A stretch of DNA of 64,000 bases from CAZUTO01 sp964623085 (GTDB lineage Bacteria; Pseudomonadota; Gammaproteobacteria; Pseudomonadales; GM7GCV1): contig CAZUTO010000001.1 in assembly GCA_964623085.1 (NCBI GenBank), forward strand, positions 214,664 to 278,663, read 5' to 3'. Positions 18,056-26,986 of this stretch are shown here, piece by piece. The notes beneath the pieces were generated by a model that did no database searches, was not told the DNA's origin, and worked only from the letters and a program-made list of their open reading frames with translations. A program made the position numbers and the translations under genes. Positions within the stretch are counted from its first letter, which is position 1. Each line of letters begins with the position of its first letter.

Positions 18056-18941
18056 TGAACAATCCTGACGACAGGTAACGATCACCGCGATCGCAAATGA
18101 TGCAAACGATCACAGCATTCTCTAGTTCAGCCGATAGCTGCAGTGAGGCCGCCACTGCGCCGCCGGACGAAACCCCGCAGCTAATCCCTTCTAACCGACC
18201 CATATCCCGCATAGTGTCTTCCGATATACGTTGCCCGATATCAATGACGCGATCCACGCGGGTTTCGTCATATATACTCGGCAGGTACGCTTTTGGCCAA
18301 CGACGTATACCTGGAATGCTAGCGCCGTCCTCAGGTTGCAGACCCACGATTTGAATCTCAGGATTCTTTTCTTTCAGATATCGAGAAACACCCATAATCG
18401 TTCCTGTCGTGCCCATCGAACTGACAAAATGGGTAATTTGGCCGCCGGTTTGTTGCCAGATTTCTGGACCCGTGGTTTCATAATGCATCTGGGGGTTATC
18501 GGAGTTACCAAATTGATCCAGCACCCTCCCCTCGCCATCAGCTTGCATTTTTAACGCCAAATCCCTCGCGCCTTCCATACCTTCTTCAGGTGTGACTTCT
18601 ATAAGTTCAGCGCCATAAGCCAACATTGAATCTTTGCGTTCCTGAGTGGCACTGCTGGGCATCACAAGCTTCAGTCGATACCCGCGCATCGCTGCGACCA
18701 TCGCAAGAGCAATACCGGTATTGCCACTCGTAGCCTCTATCAGAGTATCGCCCGTTTTGATGTCACCCCGCGCCTCTGCGCGTGAAATCATACTAAATGC
18801 CGGCCGATCCTTTACCGAGCCAGCGGGGTTATTGCCTTCGAGTTTTGCCAAAATGACGTTGCTGGTATCACCAGGCAAACGTTGCAAACGAACAACAGGA
18901 GTATTGCCAACAAGGCTGTCGATAGTAGGGAAATCAGTCAT
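18048..18941 (-). CDS. cysM: cysteine synthase B (O-acetylserine sulfhydrylase B)
   Basis: PLP enzyme making cysteine from O-acetylserine and sulfide or thiosulfate. The 297-residue protein has LEGNNPAGSVKDRPAF with the PLP lysine, EATSGNTGIALAMVAA and SSMGTTGTIMGVSRYL, and GLQPEDGASIPGIRRWP, which is typical of CysM rather than CysK. The ATG 18941 (MTDFPTIDSLVGNTPV) matches the pseudomonad start; a TTG at 18956 is an alternative. The stop overlaps mazG. Confidence 0.95.
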   Translation of the reverse strand: MTDFPTIDSLVGNTPVVRLQRLPGDTSNVILAKLEGNNPAGSVKDRPAFSMISRAEARGDIKTGDTLIEATSGNTGIALAMVAAMRGYRLKLVMPSSATQERKDSMLAYGAELIEVTPEEGMEGARDLALKMQADGEGRVLDQFGNSDNPQMHYETTGPEIWQQTGGQITHFVSSMGTTGTIMGVSRYLKEKNPEIQIVGLQPEDGASIPGIRRWPKAYLPSIYDETRVDRVIDIGQRISEDTMRDMGRLEGISCGVSSGGAVAASLQLSAELENAVIVCIICDRGDRYLSSGLFNV

Positions 18942-19006
18942 ATCTGAATAATTCAAATTCTGCGCACATCATAGTTAATCAGAACCCATAGTTTCAAATC
19001 GGCAAC

Positions 19007-19393
19007 TTAGTTAAGTATCGCAAAAGCAATCGCAGTGTCGCTTTCATCGGAAAGGCTAATCAAGCACTCATTCGCGCCTAAAGCGCGCATTTGATTTAGC
19101 GCAGCGCCAGTCAATGTTACTTTCGGCGCACCGAACGAATCATTTGATATCTCGATATCCTGCCAACTAATGCCATTACGAATACCCTGCCCCAGAGATT
19201 TTACGACTGCTTCTTTCGCCGCAAAACGCTTGGCGACAAAATTGGCTTGTTGCTTTCGCTCCGACATCTGCTCGAGTTCGCTTTCAGTGAGGACACGCTG
19301 AGCAAAACCGGGCGTGTTTTCCAAAGCCGCTTTGATACGAGGAACGAGAACAATATCTACGCCTATTCCTTTAACGCCGACGAATTCAGACAC
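19007..19393 (-). CDS. acpS: holo-[acyl-carrier-protein] synthase
   Basis: Transfers the phosphopantetheine arm from CoA to apo-ACP. The 128-residue protein has KGIGVDIVLVPRI with the Mg-binding aspartate and FVAKRFAAKEAVVKSLGQGI, both signatures of AcpS. It overlaps the end of recO by eight bases (19386-19393). The usual neighbour pdxJ, which normally separates recO and acpS, is absent. Confidence 0.95.
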   Translation of the reverse strand: MSEFVGVKGIGVDIVLVPRIKAALENTPGFAQRVLTESELEQMSERKQQANFVAKRFAAKEAVVKSLGQGIRNGISWQDIEISNDSFGAPKVTLTGAALNQMRALGANECLISLSDESDTAIAFAILN

Positions 19394-20090
19394 TTGCCCG
19401 CCTCAAATCTGCAAACCACTTGCGGCTATAGAGTTCGCGACCATCGAGCCGGTGATTAATAATCTGACGTGTAAGCTGTTTGGCCAAACCCAATACGCGT
19501 CGCTCTGAAAAATCTCGATTAGCTAATGCTAGAAATAGATCGCCCGATACGCCCTCCTCTCCCTCTGGCGTAGGCACTACGCCTTTCTCAATCTCAAATC
19601 GATAATTTCCCGATGCTGTGAGCTCTTCGCCTGTATCGCATTCCACATCAAAGGTCGCACCGTAACCAACATCCTGTAAAAGAAAAAGTTCAAAGTCGCG
19701 AAGTAGAGGCTCGAGCTCATCGTTTTCACGAAACTGCTTCAATATTGTTCTATAACGGTCATACAGAATTTCATGGGGGTCCTGAACTTCAAGAAAATTC
19801 CAGATCAATTCATTCAAATAAAACGCGCAAATCAGTGGTTCTTTTTGTAGCTGGCTGGCTGATGTCGCCTCTACCTGTGTGAGCGTTTTTAACTCAGACT
19901 TACCCGACCAACCCAAGGCAAGCTCAGAAAAGGGTTGCAGTATCCGTGCCTTGTTTGAACGTCCAGACCTCGCTCCTTTTACAATGACTTTAAGACGGCC
20001 ATGATCACGCGTAAAGAGATCGACTAATAGACTCGTATCGCCATAGTCTTGACGTCTCAATACATATCCCGCAACGTTATTTATGCGCAT
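19386..20090 (-). CDS. recO: DNA repair protein RecO
   Basis: Recombination mediator that helps load RecA in the RecFOR pathway. The 234-residue protein has an N-terminal OB fold (VLRRQDYGDTSLLVDLFTRD and GRLKVIVKGAR) and the helical region LLRDFELFLLQDVGY. No zinc-finger cysteines are evident in the C-terminal half. It lies between era and acpS, as in most gammaproteobacteria. Confidence 0.94.
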   Translation of the reverse strand: MRINNVAGYVLRRQDYGDTSLLVDLFTRDHGRLKVIVKGARSGRSNKARILQPFSELALGWSGKSELKTLTQVEATSASQLQKEPLICAFYLNELIWNFLEVQDPHEILYDRYRTILKQFRENDELEPLLRDFELFLLQDVGYGATFDVECDTGEELTASGNYRFEIEKGVVPTPEGEEGVSGDLFLALANRDFSERRVLGLAKQLTRQIINHRLDGRELYSRKWFADLRRASV

Positions 20091-20113
20091 CTATTCAGAG
20101 TATATTAAAACCG

Positions 20114-21022
20114 CTATTCGGCGTAGCCTAGACTCTTTAAGGCGCGGTCGTCATCAGACCATCCAGACTTCACTTTCACCCAGAGCTCAAGCATCACTTT
20201 GCCCTCACATAACTCTTCTAGGCTTTTACGCGCGTCGGTACCGATTTGTTTTAATCGACCGCCTTTGTCACCAATCAAAATTGCTTTTTGACCTTCCCGC
20301 TCCACCAACACTAACGCACTAATGCGCGTTAACCTGCCTTCGATTTTGTATTGCTCTATCTCTACCGCTGCCGCATAGGGGACTTCCTCTCCCAATTGGC
20401 GCATGATTTTTTCCCGAACAATTTCAGCAGCAAGAAATCGCATTGTCCGGTCAGTCACCTGATCATCCTCGTAAAAAGGTTCAGCCTCCGGAAGCCGTTT
20501 CTCAATCTCGACAAGCAAACCGTCCAAATTGGACTTTTTTAGTGCCGATATAGGGACGAACTCAGCGTCGGGCAGACTGGCGGTCAACTGTTGTATATGT
20601 GGCAACAGAAGATCCTTGTCGGACAACATATCCACCTTATTTATAGCGACAATCGTCGCCGTGTCCGATTGTTTCACTTTATCCAGCACCATCTGGTCTT
20701 CATCATTCCATTTAAGTCTATCTACCACGAAAACGATGACATCTACATCACCCATGGCGGAACCAGCCGCGCGATTCATGTAGCGATTTATCGCTCTAGG
20801 CTGCCCTAGATGCTGCCCGGGCGTATCTATAAACAGCATTTGGCATTGGGCTGTGGAATGAATACCCAAAATATTGTGTCGAGTTGTCTGCGGCTTGCCG
20901 GATGTAATGCTAATCTTTTGACCCAAGATCGCATTTAGCAGAGTCGACTTCCCAACATTAGGCCTACCGACTATCGCGATATAGCCAGTTCGATGGACGG
21001 CATTATTTTTCTTCTTGTTCAA
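20114..21022 (-). CDS. era: GTPase Era
   Basis: Ribosome-assembly GTPase that binds 16S rRNA. The 302-residue protein shows the G1 motif AIVGRPNVGKSTLLN, the DTPG motif (G3), NKVD (G4), and a C-terminal KH domain with GRLTRISALVLVEREGQK and LIGDKGGRLKQIGT. Its start overlaps the end of rnc by 20 bases, the usual rnc-era coupling. Confidence 0.97.
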   Translation of the reverse strand: MNKKKNNAVHRTGYIAIVGRPNVGKSTLLNAILGQKISITSGKPQTTRHNILGIHSTAQCQMLFIDTPGQHLGQPRAINRYMNRAAGSAMGDVDVIVFVVDRLKWNDEDQMVLDKVKQSDTATIVAINKVDMLSDKDLLLPHIQQLTASLPDAEFVPISALKKSNLDGLLVEIEKRLPEAEPFYEDDQVTDRTMRFLAAEIVREKIMRQLGEEVPYAAAVEIEQYKIEGRLTRISALVLVEREGQKAILIGDKGGRLKQIGTDARKSLEELCEGKVMLELWVKVKSGWSDDDRALKSLGYAE

Positions 21023-21686
21023 TTCGAACTAGTGCCTCCTGAGCTGCTGCCTGCTCGGCTTTCCGGCGATTAGAACCTTCACCTAGGAACTCTCCCTCCA
21101 GGTCGTCAATCTGGCAACTGATACGAAAACGTTGAGCATGCCCAGGACCGTCTACATCTATCAGCTCGTATTTGGGTAGCGCATATTTCCGTGCTTGCAA
21201 CCACTCTTGCAATCGCGACTTGGCGTCGCGCACGGTACCTGTATTCGAAAGTGCCTGAAATTTGGAAGAGAAATGTTTTCTAACTATCTCGACAATCAAA
21301 TTCCAATCGGCATCGAGATACAAGGCAGCAAGTAAGGCTTCATAGGCATCGGAAAGAATAGAATCGAGGCGGTGTCCGCCAGTTTTCGATGTGCCTTCGC
21401 CAAGCATTAAAAAATCGCCCAGCCGAATATCGCGTGCGATTTCTGCCAAAGATTCTTTGCAAACGAGTAATGAGCGCATCGCACTCAAATCACCTTCTGA
21501 GGAATCGGGAAACTGTTTAAAAAGTGCTTCTGCTGTCGCCATATTGACCAGCGAATCACCCAAAAACTCTAAGCGCTCATTATTGTCAGAACCAACGCTC
21601 TTGTGCGACAACGCGCGTTCAAGAAGCTCAATTTGATCAAATTGATGCCCGAGCAGCAGCTGAAATGCATCTAGATCTGGCTTCAA
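21003..21686 (-). CDS. rnc: ribonuclease III
   Basis: Double-strand-specific endoribonuclease that processes rRNA and some mRNAs. The 227-residue protein has the catalytic signature NERLEFLGDSLVN, downstream DAYEALLAALYLDAD, and a C-terminal double-stranded RNA-binding domain ending RRKAEQAAAQEALVRIE. It overlaps era by 20 bases and follows the DUF4845 gene by three bases. Confidence 0.97.
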   Translation of the reverse strand: MKPDLDAFQLLLGHQFDQIELLERALSHKSVGSDNNERLEFLGDSLVNMATAEALFKQFPDSSEGDLSAMRSLLVCKESLAEIARDIRLGDFLMLGEGTSKTGGHRLDSILSDAYEALLAALYLDADWNLIVEIVRKHFSSKFQALSNTGTVRDAKSRLQEWLQARKYALPKYELIDVDGPGHAQRFRISCQIDDLEGEFLGEGSNRRKAEQAAAQEALVRIEQEEK

Positions 21687-21689
21687 ATC

Positions 21690-22064
21690 CTAATTATCTT
21701 CTTCTGCTGTACTGAACCAATTTTCAAAACTTACCACGACGTCTAGGTTATTGAAGATATTCACTCTATCTTCATGGATATAAGACAGTGTCACTTCGCC
21801 GTTTTGGCGCGTAATCTCAATATCAGAAACATCGACATCGTTAATACCTTCTACTTGGAACTGTCTACTAAATCTTCCTCGAATTTCATTGGTAGTTTGA
21901 GTCTCGATAGGCGTTCCCTCATTACCAATCCGACTAAACAAGCTATCGAGTTTGTAATTGTTATAGTAGAGGGGAATGACCTTAAACAAACACAAAAGTA
22001 TAAATCCACCTACGACCAGCAGGAAGATTACAGTCAACCCCGACATCCCTCTCTGCGTTCTCAT
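21690..22064 (-). CDS. DUF4845 family membrane protein
   Basis: A 124-residue protein starting MRTQRGMSGLTVIFLL with one N-terminal membrane segment (about residues 9-29) followed by a periplasmic-type domain. The RGMSGLT start resembles a type IV pilin-like or prepilin leader, a feature of the DUF4845 family. It is nearly always found between lepB and rnc in pseudomonad-like genomes. Function is unknown; the position suggests a link to signal peptidase or membrane biogenesis. Confidence 0.85.
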   Translation of the reverse strand: MRTQRGMSGLTVIFLLVVGGFILLCLFKVIPLYYNNYKLDSLFSRIGNEGTPIETQTTNEIRGRFSRQFQVEGINDVDVSDIEITRQNGEVTLSYIHEDRVNIFNNLDVVVSFENWFSTAEEDN

Positions 22065-22096
22065 TTAGCCTCCTTATCTACAGAAAATTTTAACGA

Positions 22097-22852
22097 TCAT
22101 TTGATAGAACCCACTCTCGAAAACGAAGGGATTCGCCAACCTTCCCAATGCATCCAAATCGCTTTCGCCTGACCAACTAAGTTAGCGTCAGGGACCGTTC
22201 CCCATGCCCGACTATCTAAACTATTATCCCTGTTGTCACCCATCATAAAGTAGTGCTCATCAGGCACAAAAAATTCTTTATCTCGACCAAGAGGGCCGGC
22301 CGGATCCCATGTATGTATCTGATGGCGAACCTCGCCTAAAATCTCATCGCTCAGATTCACATCGGAGCTGCCGGCTTGACCAACCTTAGCGATAAATTGT
22401 TGCTCGAGCGCAACATCATTGACCCATACTTGGTTGTCTTTAATACGTATCTTGTCCCCTGGAAGACCAACGACGCGCTTAATAAAGTAGCGCGGATCAT
22501 GTGGTGGTACAAAAACCACTACATCACCACGCTCTGGATCAGATACCGATATAACCTTTGTGCCGACAATAGGGAGCCGAACCCCGTAGCTAAACTTGTT
22601 AACAACGATAAAGTCGCCTACTTCAAGAGTAGGCACCATAGAGGTTGAGGGTATTTGAAAAGGCTCGAATACGAAAGATCGCAAAACAAACACAATCAAG
22701 AAAATGGGAAAGAAGGACGCACCCCACTCTACATAAAAGGGTGTGGGCCCGTCTGGGTCACGCTTTTTCTTTAAAAAAAGCTTGTCTAACAACCAAAGAA
22801 TCCCAGTTACAAGGATGACTATCAGAAGTATTTTGGTGAAGTCAAAATCCAT
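22097..22852 (-). CDS. lepB: signal peptidase I
   Basis: Inner-membrane peptidase cleaving Sec and Tat signal peptides. The 251-residue protein has two N-terminal membrane segments (about 6-24 and 46-62), the catalytic serine in PFQIPSTSMVPTLEVGD, the catalytic lysine in RYFIKRVVGLPGD, and MGDNRDNSLDSRAWG near the C terminus. It lies 39 bases downstream of lepA on the same strand. Confidence 0.96.
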   Translation of the reverse strand: MDFDFTKILLIVILVTGILWLLDKLFLKKKRDPDGPTPFYVEWGASFFPIFLIVFVLRSFVFEPFQIPSTSMVPTLEVGDFIVVNKFSYGVRLPIVGTKVISVSDPERGDVVVFVPPHDPRYFIKRVVGLPGDKIRIKDNQVWVNDVALEQQFIAKVGQAGSSDVNLSDEILGEVRHQIHTWDPAGPLGRDKEFFVPDEHYFMMGDNRDNSLDSRAWGTVPDANLVGQAKAIWMHWEGWRIPSFSRVGSIK

Positions 22853-22891
22853 GAACGATTTTCTCTTTATTTATTGTTTGAATTATCAAAT

Positions 22892-24691
22892 CTAATCATC
22901 GGTTTTCAATACGGCGAGGAATGCTTCTTGCGGCAATTCCACACTTCCCAAACGTTTCATGCGCTTTTTACCGGCTTTCTGCTTTTCCAACAACTTTTTC
23001 TTTCGCGTTATGTCGCCGCCGTAGCATTTCGCAAGTACATTTTTTCTCAAGGCTTTCACCGTTGAGCGTGAAACGATATGCCCACCCACTGCTGCCTGCA
23101 CTGCAACATCGAACATTTGCCTTGGAATCAGTTCTTTCATTTTGTCCGTCAATTGTCGACCTTTAAATTGGGCATTGTCACGATGAATGATCAATGCCAA
23201 CGCATCAACCCTATCGCCGTTGATCAACACATCGAGTTTAACAAGCGGCGATTTTTCAAAGCGGATAAAATTGTAGTCGAGCGATGCGAACCCGCGGCTT
23301 ACCGATTTCAAGCGGTCAAAGAAATCCATCACGACCTCACTCATTGGCAATTCATAGTTCAATTGCACCTGAGCACCGGCATAGAGCATATTCTTTTGCG
23401 TGCCGCGCCGTTCGACACAAAGACTAATGACATTACCCAAATAATCTTTTGGCACAAGAATCGAGGCTTCAACGATGGGCTCTCTAACTTCTTCCATCAT
23501 TCCTGGATCTGGCAATTTTGACGGATTGTCAACTAAGATAGTTTCACCACCACTAGTCACGACTTCATAAATCACTGATGGTGCGGTGGTGATGAGATCT
23601 AAGTCATATTCTCTTTCTAGGCGCTCCTGATTGATTTCCATATGCAGCATTCCTAAAAAGCCACAGCGGAATCCAAAACCCAGCGCATCTGAAGTTTCCG
23701 GCTCATAAAAGAGTGCTGCGTCATTTAAGGAAAGTTTCTGTAACGCTTCTCGCAGGCTTTCATAATCATCTGAACTAGTGGGGAAAAGGCCTGAGTAAAC
23801 CTGTGGCTTCACTTTTTTGAAGCCTGGCAAGGCCTCCGTTTCGGAGGTCTGCGCATGGGTAAAGGTATCGCCGACGGGTGCACCATGGATATCTTTGATA
23901 CCCGCTACAACAAATCCGACCTCTCCTGCCTTGAGTTCCTCGGTATCAGTCTGTTTCGGGGTAAACACCCCCACTCGGTCGACAATTTGCGCCTTGCCAA
24001 CAGTTTTGGAAACAATTCGGTCCTTCTTTTTTAGCGTGCCATTAACTACTCGGACCAAAGAAACAACACCCAGATAACTATCAAACCAAGAATCGATGAT
24101 AAGCGCTTGCAGAGGTGCATCGATATCACCCACTGGCGGTGGAACCTGTTGAATAAGTTGTTCGAGCACACCCTCGACACCCTGCCCCGTTTTTGCACTG
24201 CAACTTATCGTCGCACTGGTATCTAAACCGATAATCTCTTCGATCTCCTCACAGACGCGCTCTGGCTCTGCTTGCGGCAGATCGATTTTGTTTAAAACCG
24301 GGATAACCTCTAGATCTTGCTCTATAGCCGTATAACAGTTTGCGACGGATTGCGCCTCCACACCCTGTGCCGCATCAACAACCAGTAGCGCGCCTTCACA
24401 AGCTGATAGCGAACGAGAGACTTCGTAGGAAAAATCCACATGGCCTGGCGTATCGATGAAATTAAGCTGGTAGGTTTCGCCGTCACTCGCTTTGTAGTTC
24501 AAAGTGACACTTTGTGCCTTAATAGTAATACCACGCTCGCGCTCGATATCCATAGAATCAAGTACCTGCGCTTCCATCTCACGATCACTCAGTCCTCCAC
24601 ATATCTGGATAAACCGATCAGCCAAGGTTGATTTACCGTGATCAATATGAGCGATAATCGAAAAATTTCGGATGTTAGTGAGCTGTGGCAA
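22892..24691 (-). CDS. lepA: elongation factor 4
   Basis: Translational GTPase acting on stalled or mistranslocated ribosomes. The 599-residue length is the family norm. G1 (IIAHIDHGKSTLADR), G3 (FIDTPGHVDFSYEVS) and G4 (NKIDLP) are present, followed by EF-G-like domains III and V and the LepA-specific C-terminal domain ending KRMKRLGSVELPQEAFLAVL. A hairpin terminator lies between degP and lepA, so lepA may have its own promoter. Confidence 0.97.
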   Translation of the reverse strand: MPQLTNIRNFSIIAHIDHGKSTLADRFIQICGGLSDREMEAQVLDSMDIERERGITIKAQSVTLNYKASDGETYQLNFIDTPGHVDFSYEVSRSLSACEGALLVVDAAQGVEAQSVANCYTAIEQDLEVIPVLNKIDLPQAEPERVCEEIEEIIGLDTSATISCSAKTGQGVEGVLEQLIQQVPPPVGDIDAPLQALIIDSWFDSYLGVVSLVRVVNGTLKKKDRIVSKTVGKAQIVDRVGVFTPKQTDTEELKAGEVGFVVAGIKDIHGAPVGDTFTHAQTSETEALPGFKKVKPQVYSGLFPTSSDDYESLREALQKLSLNDAALFYEPETSDALGFGFRCGFLGMLHMEINQERLEREYDLDLITTAPSVIYEVVTSGGETILVDNPSKLPDPGMMEEVREPIVEASILVPKDYLGNVISLCVERRGTQKNMLYAGAQVQLNYELPMSEVVMDFFDRLKSVSRGFASLDYNFIRFEKSPLVKLDVLINGDRVDALALIIHRDNAQFKGRQLTDKMKELIPRQMFDVAVQAAVGGHIVSRSTVKALRKNVLAKCYGGDITRKKKLLEKQKAGKKRMKRLGSVELPQEAFLAVLKTDD

Positions 24692-24726
24692 ACGACTACT
24701 CTGTATTGAATATATGAGCCAAAAGA

Positions 24727-24755
24727 GAAAGCCCTATCGGATAAATAGGGCTTTC
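24727..24755 (-). terminator. hairpin between degP and lepA
   Basis: Perfect 11-base stem GAAAGCCCTAT / ATAGGGCTTTC with a 7-base loop, in the gap between the degP stop (24787) and the lepA start (24691). Read on the minus strand it is followed by TCTTTT, a weak U-tract, so it may only partly terminate degP transcription. The stem is strong and almost certainly functional as RNA. Confidence 0.7.
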
Positions 24756-24786
24756 AGAGATGGCGAGCAGTCTAACGATCTAGGTC

Positions 24787-26169
24787 TCAATCGTCGACCC
24801 GAATCGTTCTAAATATCGAACTTCCTTCACGATAAAACAAAATCGGAACGGTACCGCTTTCGACACTTCCCAACATCGACCGGAACTGCTGCGACGATGA
24901 CACGTCCTCAAAGTTAAACTGCACAATGATATCTCCAGCTTGGATTCCAGCAAGATCCGCAGGAGAGCCATCGAGAACGTCAACAACTTCTGCTCCACCG
25001 TTAACCCCTAGAGAGCTCAATTGCCTTCTACCTATGTCTCTCAAAGACAAACCAAGCGTTTCACCGCCTGATCCTGAAGGCACCTGTCTCCTCGGCGCAC
25101 TCGTCCGAATGACGTCTTCTTGTGCTAGCTCGCCTACTGTGACGTCAATACTGTGCATTTTCTCCTGACGATAGACATTTGCTTTCACCGTCTTACCCGG
25201 TGTAATCAGTCCAACGACATGCGGTAAATCATGTGAATACTCGATCGGGTTACCATCAAACTCTACAATGATATCGCCGGCCCTCAACCCAGATTCTGAT
25301 GCAGGACTGCCAGCAAAAACTTGGCTTATGAGCGCCCCTTGAGGCTTACTTAGCCCGAATGATTTAGCCTGCTCGACACTAAGATCGGATATAGAGACTC
25401 CGAGCCAACCTCGCGATACAGAACCACGTTCTCTCAACTGTCCGACAACATCCAACGCAACCGACGCAGGTATGGCAAACGATAAGCCCATAAACCCACC
25501 GGATCGAGAGAGTATCTGGGAATTGATACCAACCACTTCTCCTTCCATGTTGAACAGCGGTCCACCAGAGTTCCCTGGGTTAATCGCAACGTCGGTTTGA
25601 ATAAATGGCACATAATTCTTACCCGTACCGTTTGGCAAACTTCGTCCAATCGCGCTGACAATACCCGCACTCGCGGAATAGTCTAAATCAAATGGAGAGC
25701 CGATAGCCAAAACCCATTCACCAACTTCAATGCTGCCTGAGTCGGCGAATTCGACAACAGGTAGGTTTGTTTCATCGATCTTCAGAAGCGCGATATCTGA
25801 GCTTGCATCGGAGCCAATTACCTCGGCGATGTATTCACGTCGATCATTAAATCTCACCGTGATCTCGTCTGACCCATCGATGACATGAAAATTTGTTACG
25901 ACGTAACCATCTTCGGATATAACAAAGCCAGATCCTACGCCCGAGGAATTTCCATCGTTTCCGCCAAATTGATCAAGGTACTCCTTGAGTCCTGGAGGTG
26001 CATTTTCGAAACCAAGTCCGCGACTAGAACCTAGCGTTCTAGTGGTAATTTTCACCACAGAAGGCGAGTTCTCCTTAATTAGATCAGTAAATTCCGGCAA
26101 GGCCGCAGAAGAATTAAAACTAACCAGAATAAAAACCAAACTTACTAAAATCTTTACCATAATGCGCAT
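24787..26169 (-). CDS. mucD: periplasmic Do-type serine protease (DegP/MucD)
   Basis: Trypsin-like protease/chaperone for misfolded envelope proteins. A signal peptide (MVKILVSLVFILVSFNSSAA region) is followed by the protease domain with the triad in VVTNFHVID (His), SSDIALLKID (Asp) and NPGNSGGPL (Ser), then two PDZ domains (SRGWLGVSI onwards and GLSLRDIGRR onwards). About 460 residues from ATG 26169; ATG 26160 and an upstream start at 26199 are alternatives. The rpoE-to-mucD neighbourhood is the pseudomonad algU arrangement. Confidence 0.94.
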   Translation of the reverse strand: MRIMVKILVSLVFILVSFNSSAALPEFTDLIKENSPSVVKITTRTLGSSRGLGFENAPPGLKEYLDQFGGNDGNSSGVGSGFVISEDGYVVTNFHVIDGSDEITVRFNDRREYIAEVIGSDASSDIALLKIDETNLPVVEFADSGSIEVGEWVLAIGSPFDLDYSASAGIVSAIGRSLPNGTGKNYVPFIQTDVAINPGNSGGPLFNMEGEVVGINSQILSRSGGFMGLSFAIPASVALDVVGQLRERGSVSRGWLGVSISDLSVEQAKSFGLSKPQGALISQVFAGSPASESGLRAGDIIVEFDGNPIEYSHDLPHVVGLITPGKTVKANVYRQEKMHSIDVTVGELAQEDVIRTSAPRRQVPSGSGGETLGLSLRDIGRRQLSSLGVNGGAEVVDVLDGSPADLAGIQAGDIIVQFNFEDVSSSQQFRSMLGSVESGTVPILFYREGSSIFRTIRVDD

Positions 26170-26230
26170 TCCATCAAACTGACTATATATAGAAGACATG
26201 TATTTGATATGGAGGTTCCCTAAGATAATT

Positions 26231-26725
26231 TCAAGATGAGGAGGCTGAAACGCCTGTTAGTGGCGCTTTGTCAGGTTCTACAACCCGAACAGTGCTAACT
26301 TCGGAAACAAGTGTCGGCGCGTATTCTGGGCGATTACGAACGTTTTTTGCATGCTGTGAACATAGATACCCACCGAAAATCAGGCCGCCGGCAGCTAGTG
26401 CAATCGAAATCCCTTCAGACACCGAATTACCTATATACGCACCGACAAACATACAAACCAGAGGCACGAGATAAAGCCACAAGGAGGCGCGCACCAAGGC
26501 GAACTCATCTATACCCAACTCCACGACGTCTCCTACACGATAAATCTTGTGGTGATTTTGATCACGCAGGACGCGAAAATAGCTACTACTCGTGAGGTAT
26601 TTGGCCAGTACTCCCTGTCCACAGCCTTTTTGCGCGACACAGCTACCACAGGAAGATTGCTGAATGGTTTCCACCAGCAATGCATCGCTATCAACCTCGA
26701 CAACTGTTGCTTGCTCGATAATCAC
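26231..26725 (-). CDS. rseC: SoxR-reducing / sigma-E regulatory protein RseC
   Basis: Inner-membrane protein of the RseC/MucC family, linked to sigma-E control and SoxR reduction. The 164-residue protein has an N-terminal cysteine cluster, CGSCVAQKGCGQG (about 26-38), and two membrane segments (about 82-101 and 106-124, LVPLVCMFVGAYIG and LAAGGLIFGGYLC). It lies 61 bases upstream of mucD, and an intrinsic terminator at 26874-26905 separates it from rseA. Confidence 0.9.
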   Translation of the reverse strand: MIIEQATVVEVDSDALLVETIQQSSCGSCVAQKGCGQGVLAKYLTSSSYFRVLRDQNHHKIYRVGDVVELGIDEFALVRASLWLYLVPLVCMFVGAYIGNSVSEGISIALAAGGLIFGGYLCSQHAKNVRNRPEYAPTLVSEVSTVRVVEPDKAPLTGVSASSS

Positions 26726-26986
26726 CGGAATGCGCCCAATCGTTCCACTTGTTGCACCAAACTCTCTATTTCACCACACTATAATTAACGGACTTCTTGT
26801 TTAGCAAGGCTTATTCAAACAACCCACACCAATGATGGTCTATGCACACTGACAAAAAACCGCCACTACAAACAAAAAAACAGGCTCACAAGGCCTGTTT
26901 TTATGAATAATCCAAATGAAATAGAGCTATGAGCTTATCACCATCAATATCAGCTCAGTCACTACCAGGTAGGCATCAAATCGCTA
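26726..26986. other. rseA-rseC gap without rseB
   Basis: In the familiar order rpoE-rseA-rseB-rseC the roughly 950-base rseB (mucB) would lie here. The 261-base gap contains no coding region I can recognise, only a strong intrinsic terminator, so rseB has been lost or moved. Confidence 0.7.
26874..26905 (-). terminator. intrinsic terminator after rseA
   Basis: Stem AAACAGGC / GCCTGTTT with a 7-base loop. On the minus strand the stem is followed by TTTTTTTGTTTG, a classic rho-independent terminator for the rpoE-rseA transcript. This implies rseC and mucD are transcribed from a separate promoter within 26726-26870. Confidence 0.85.
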
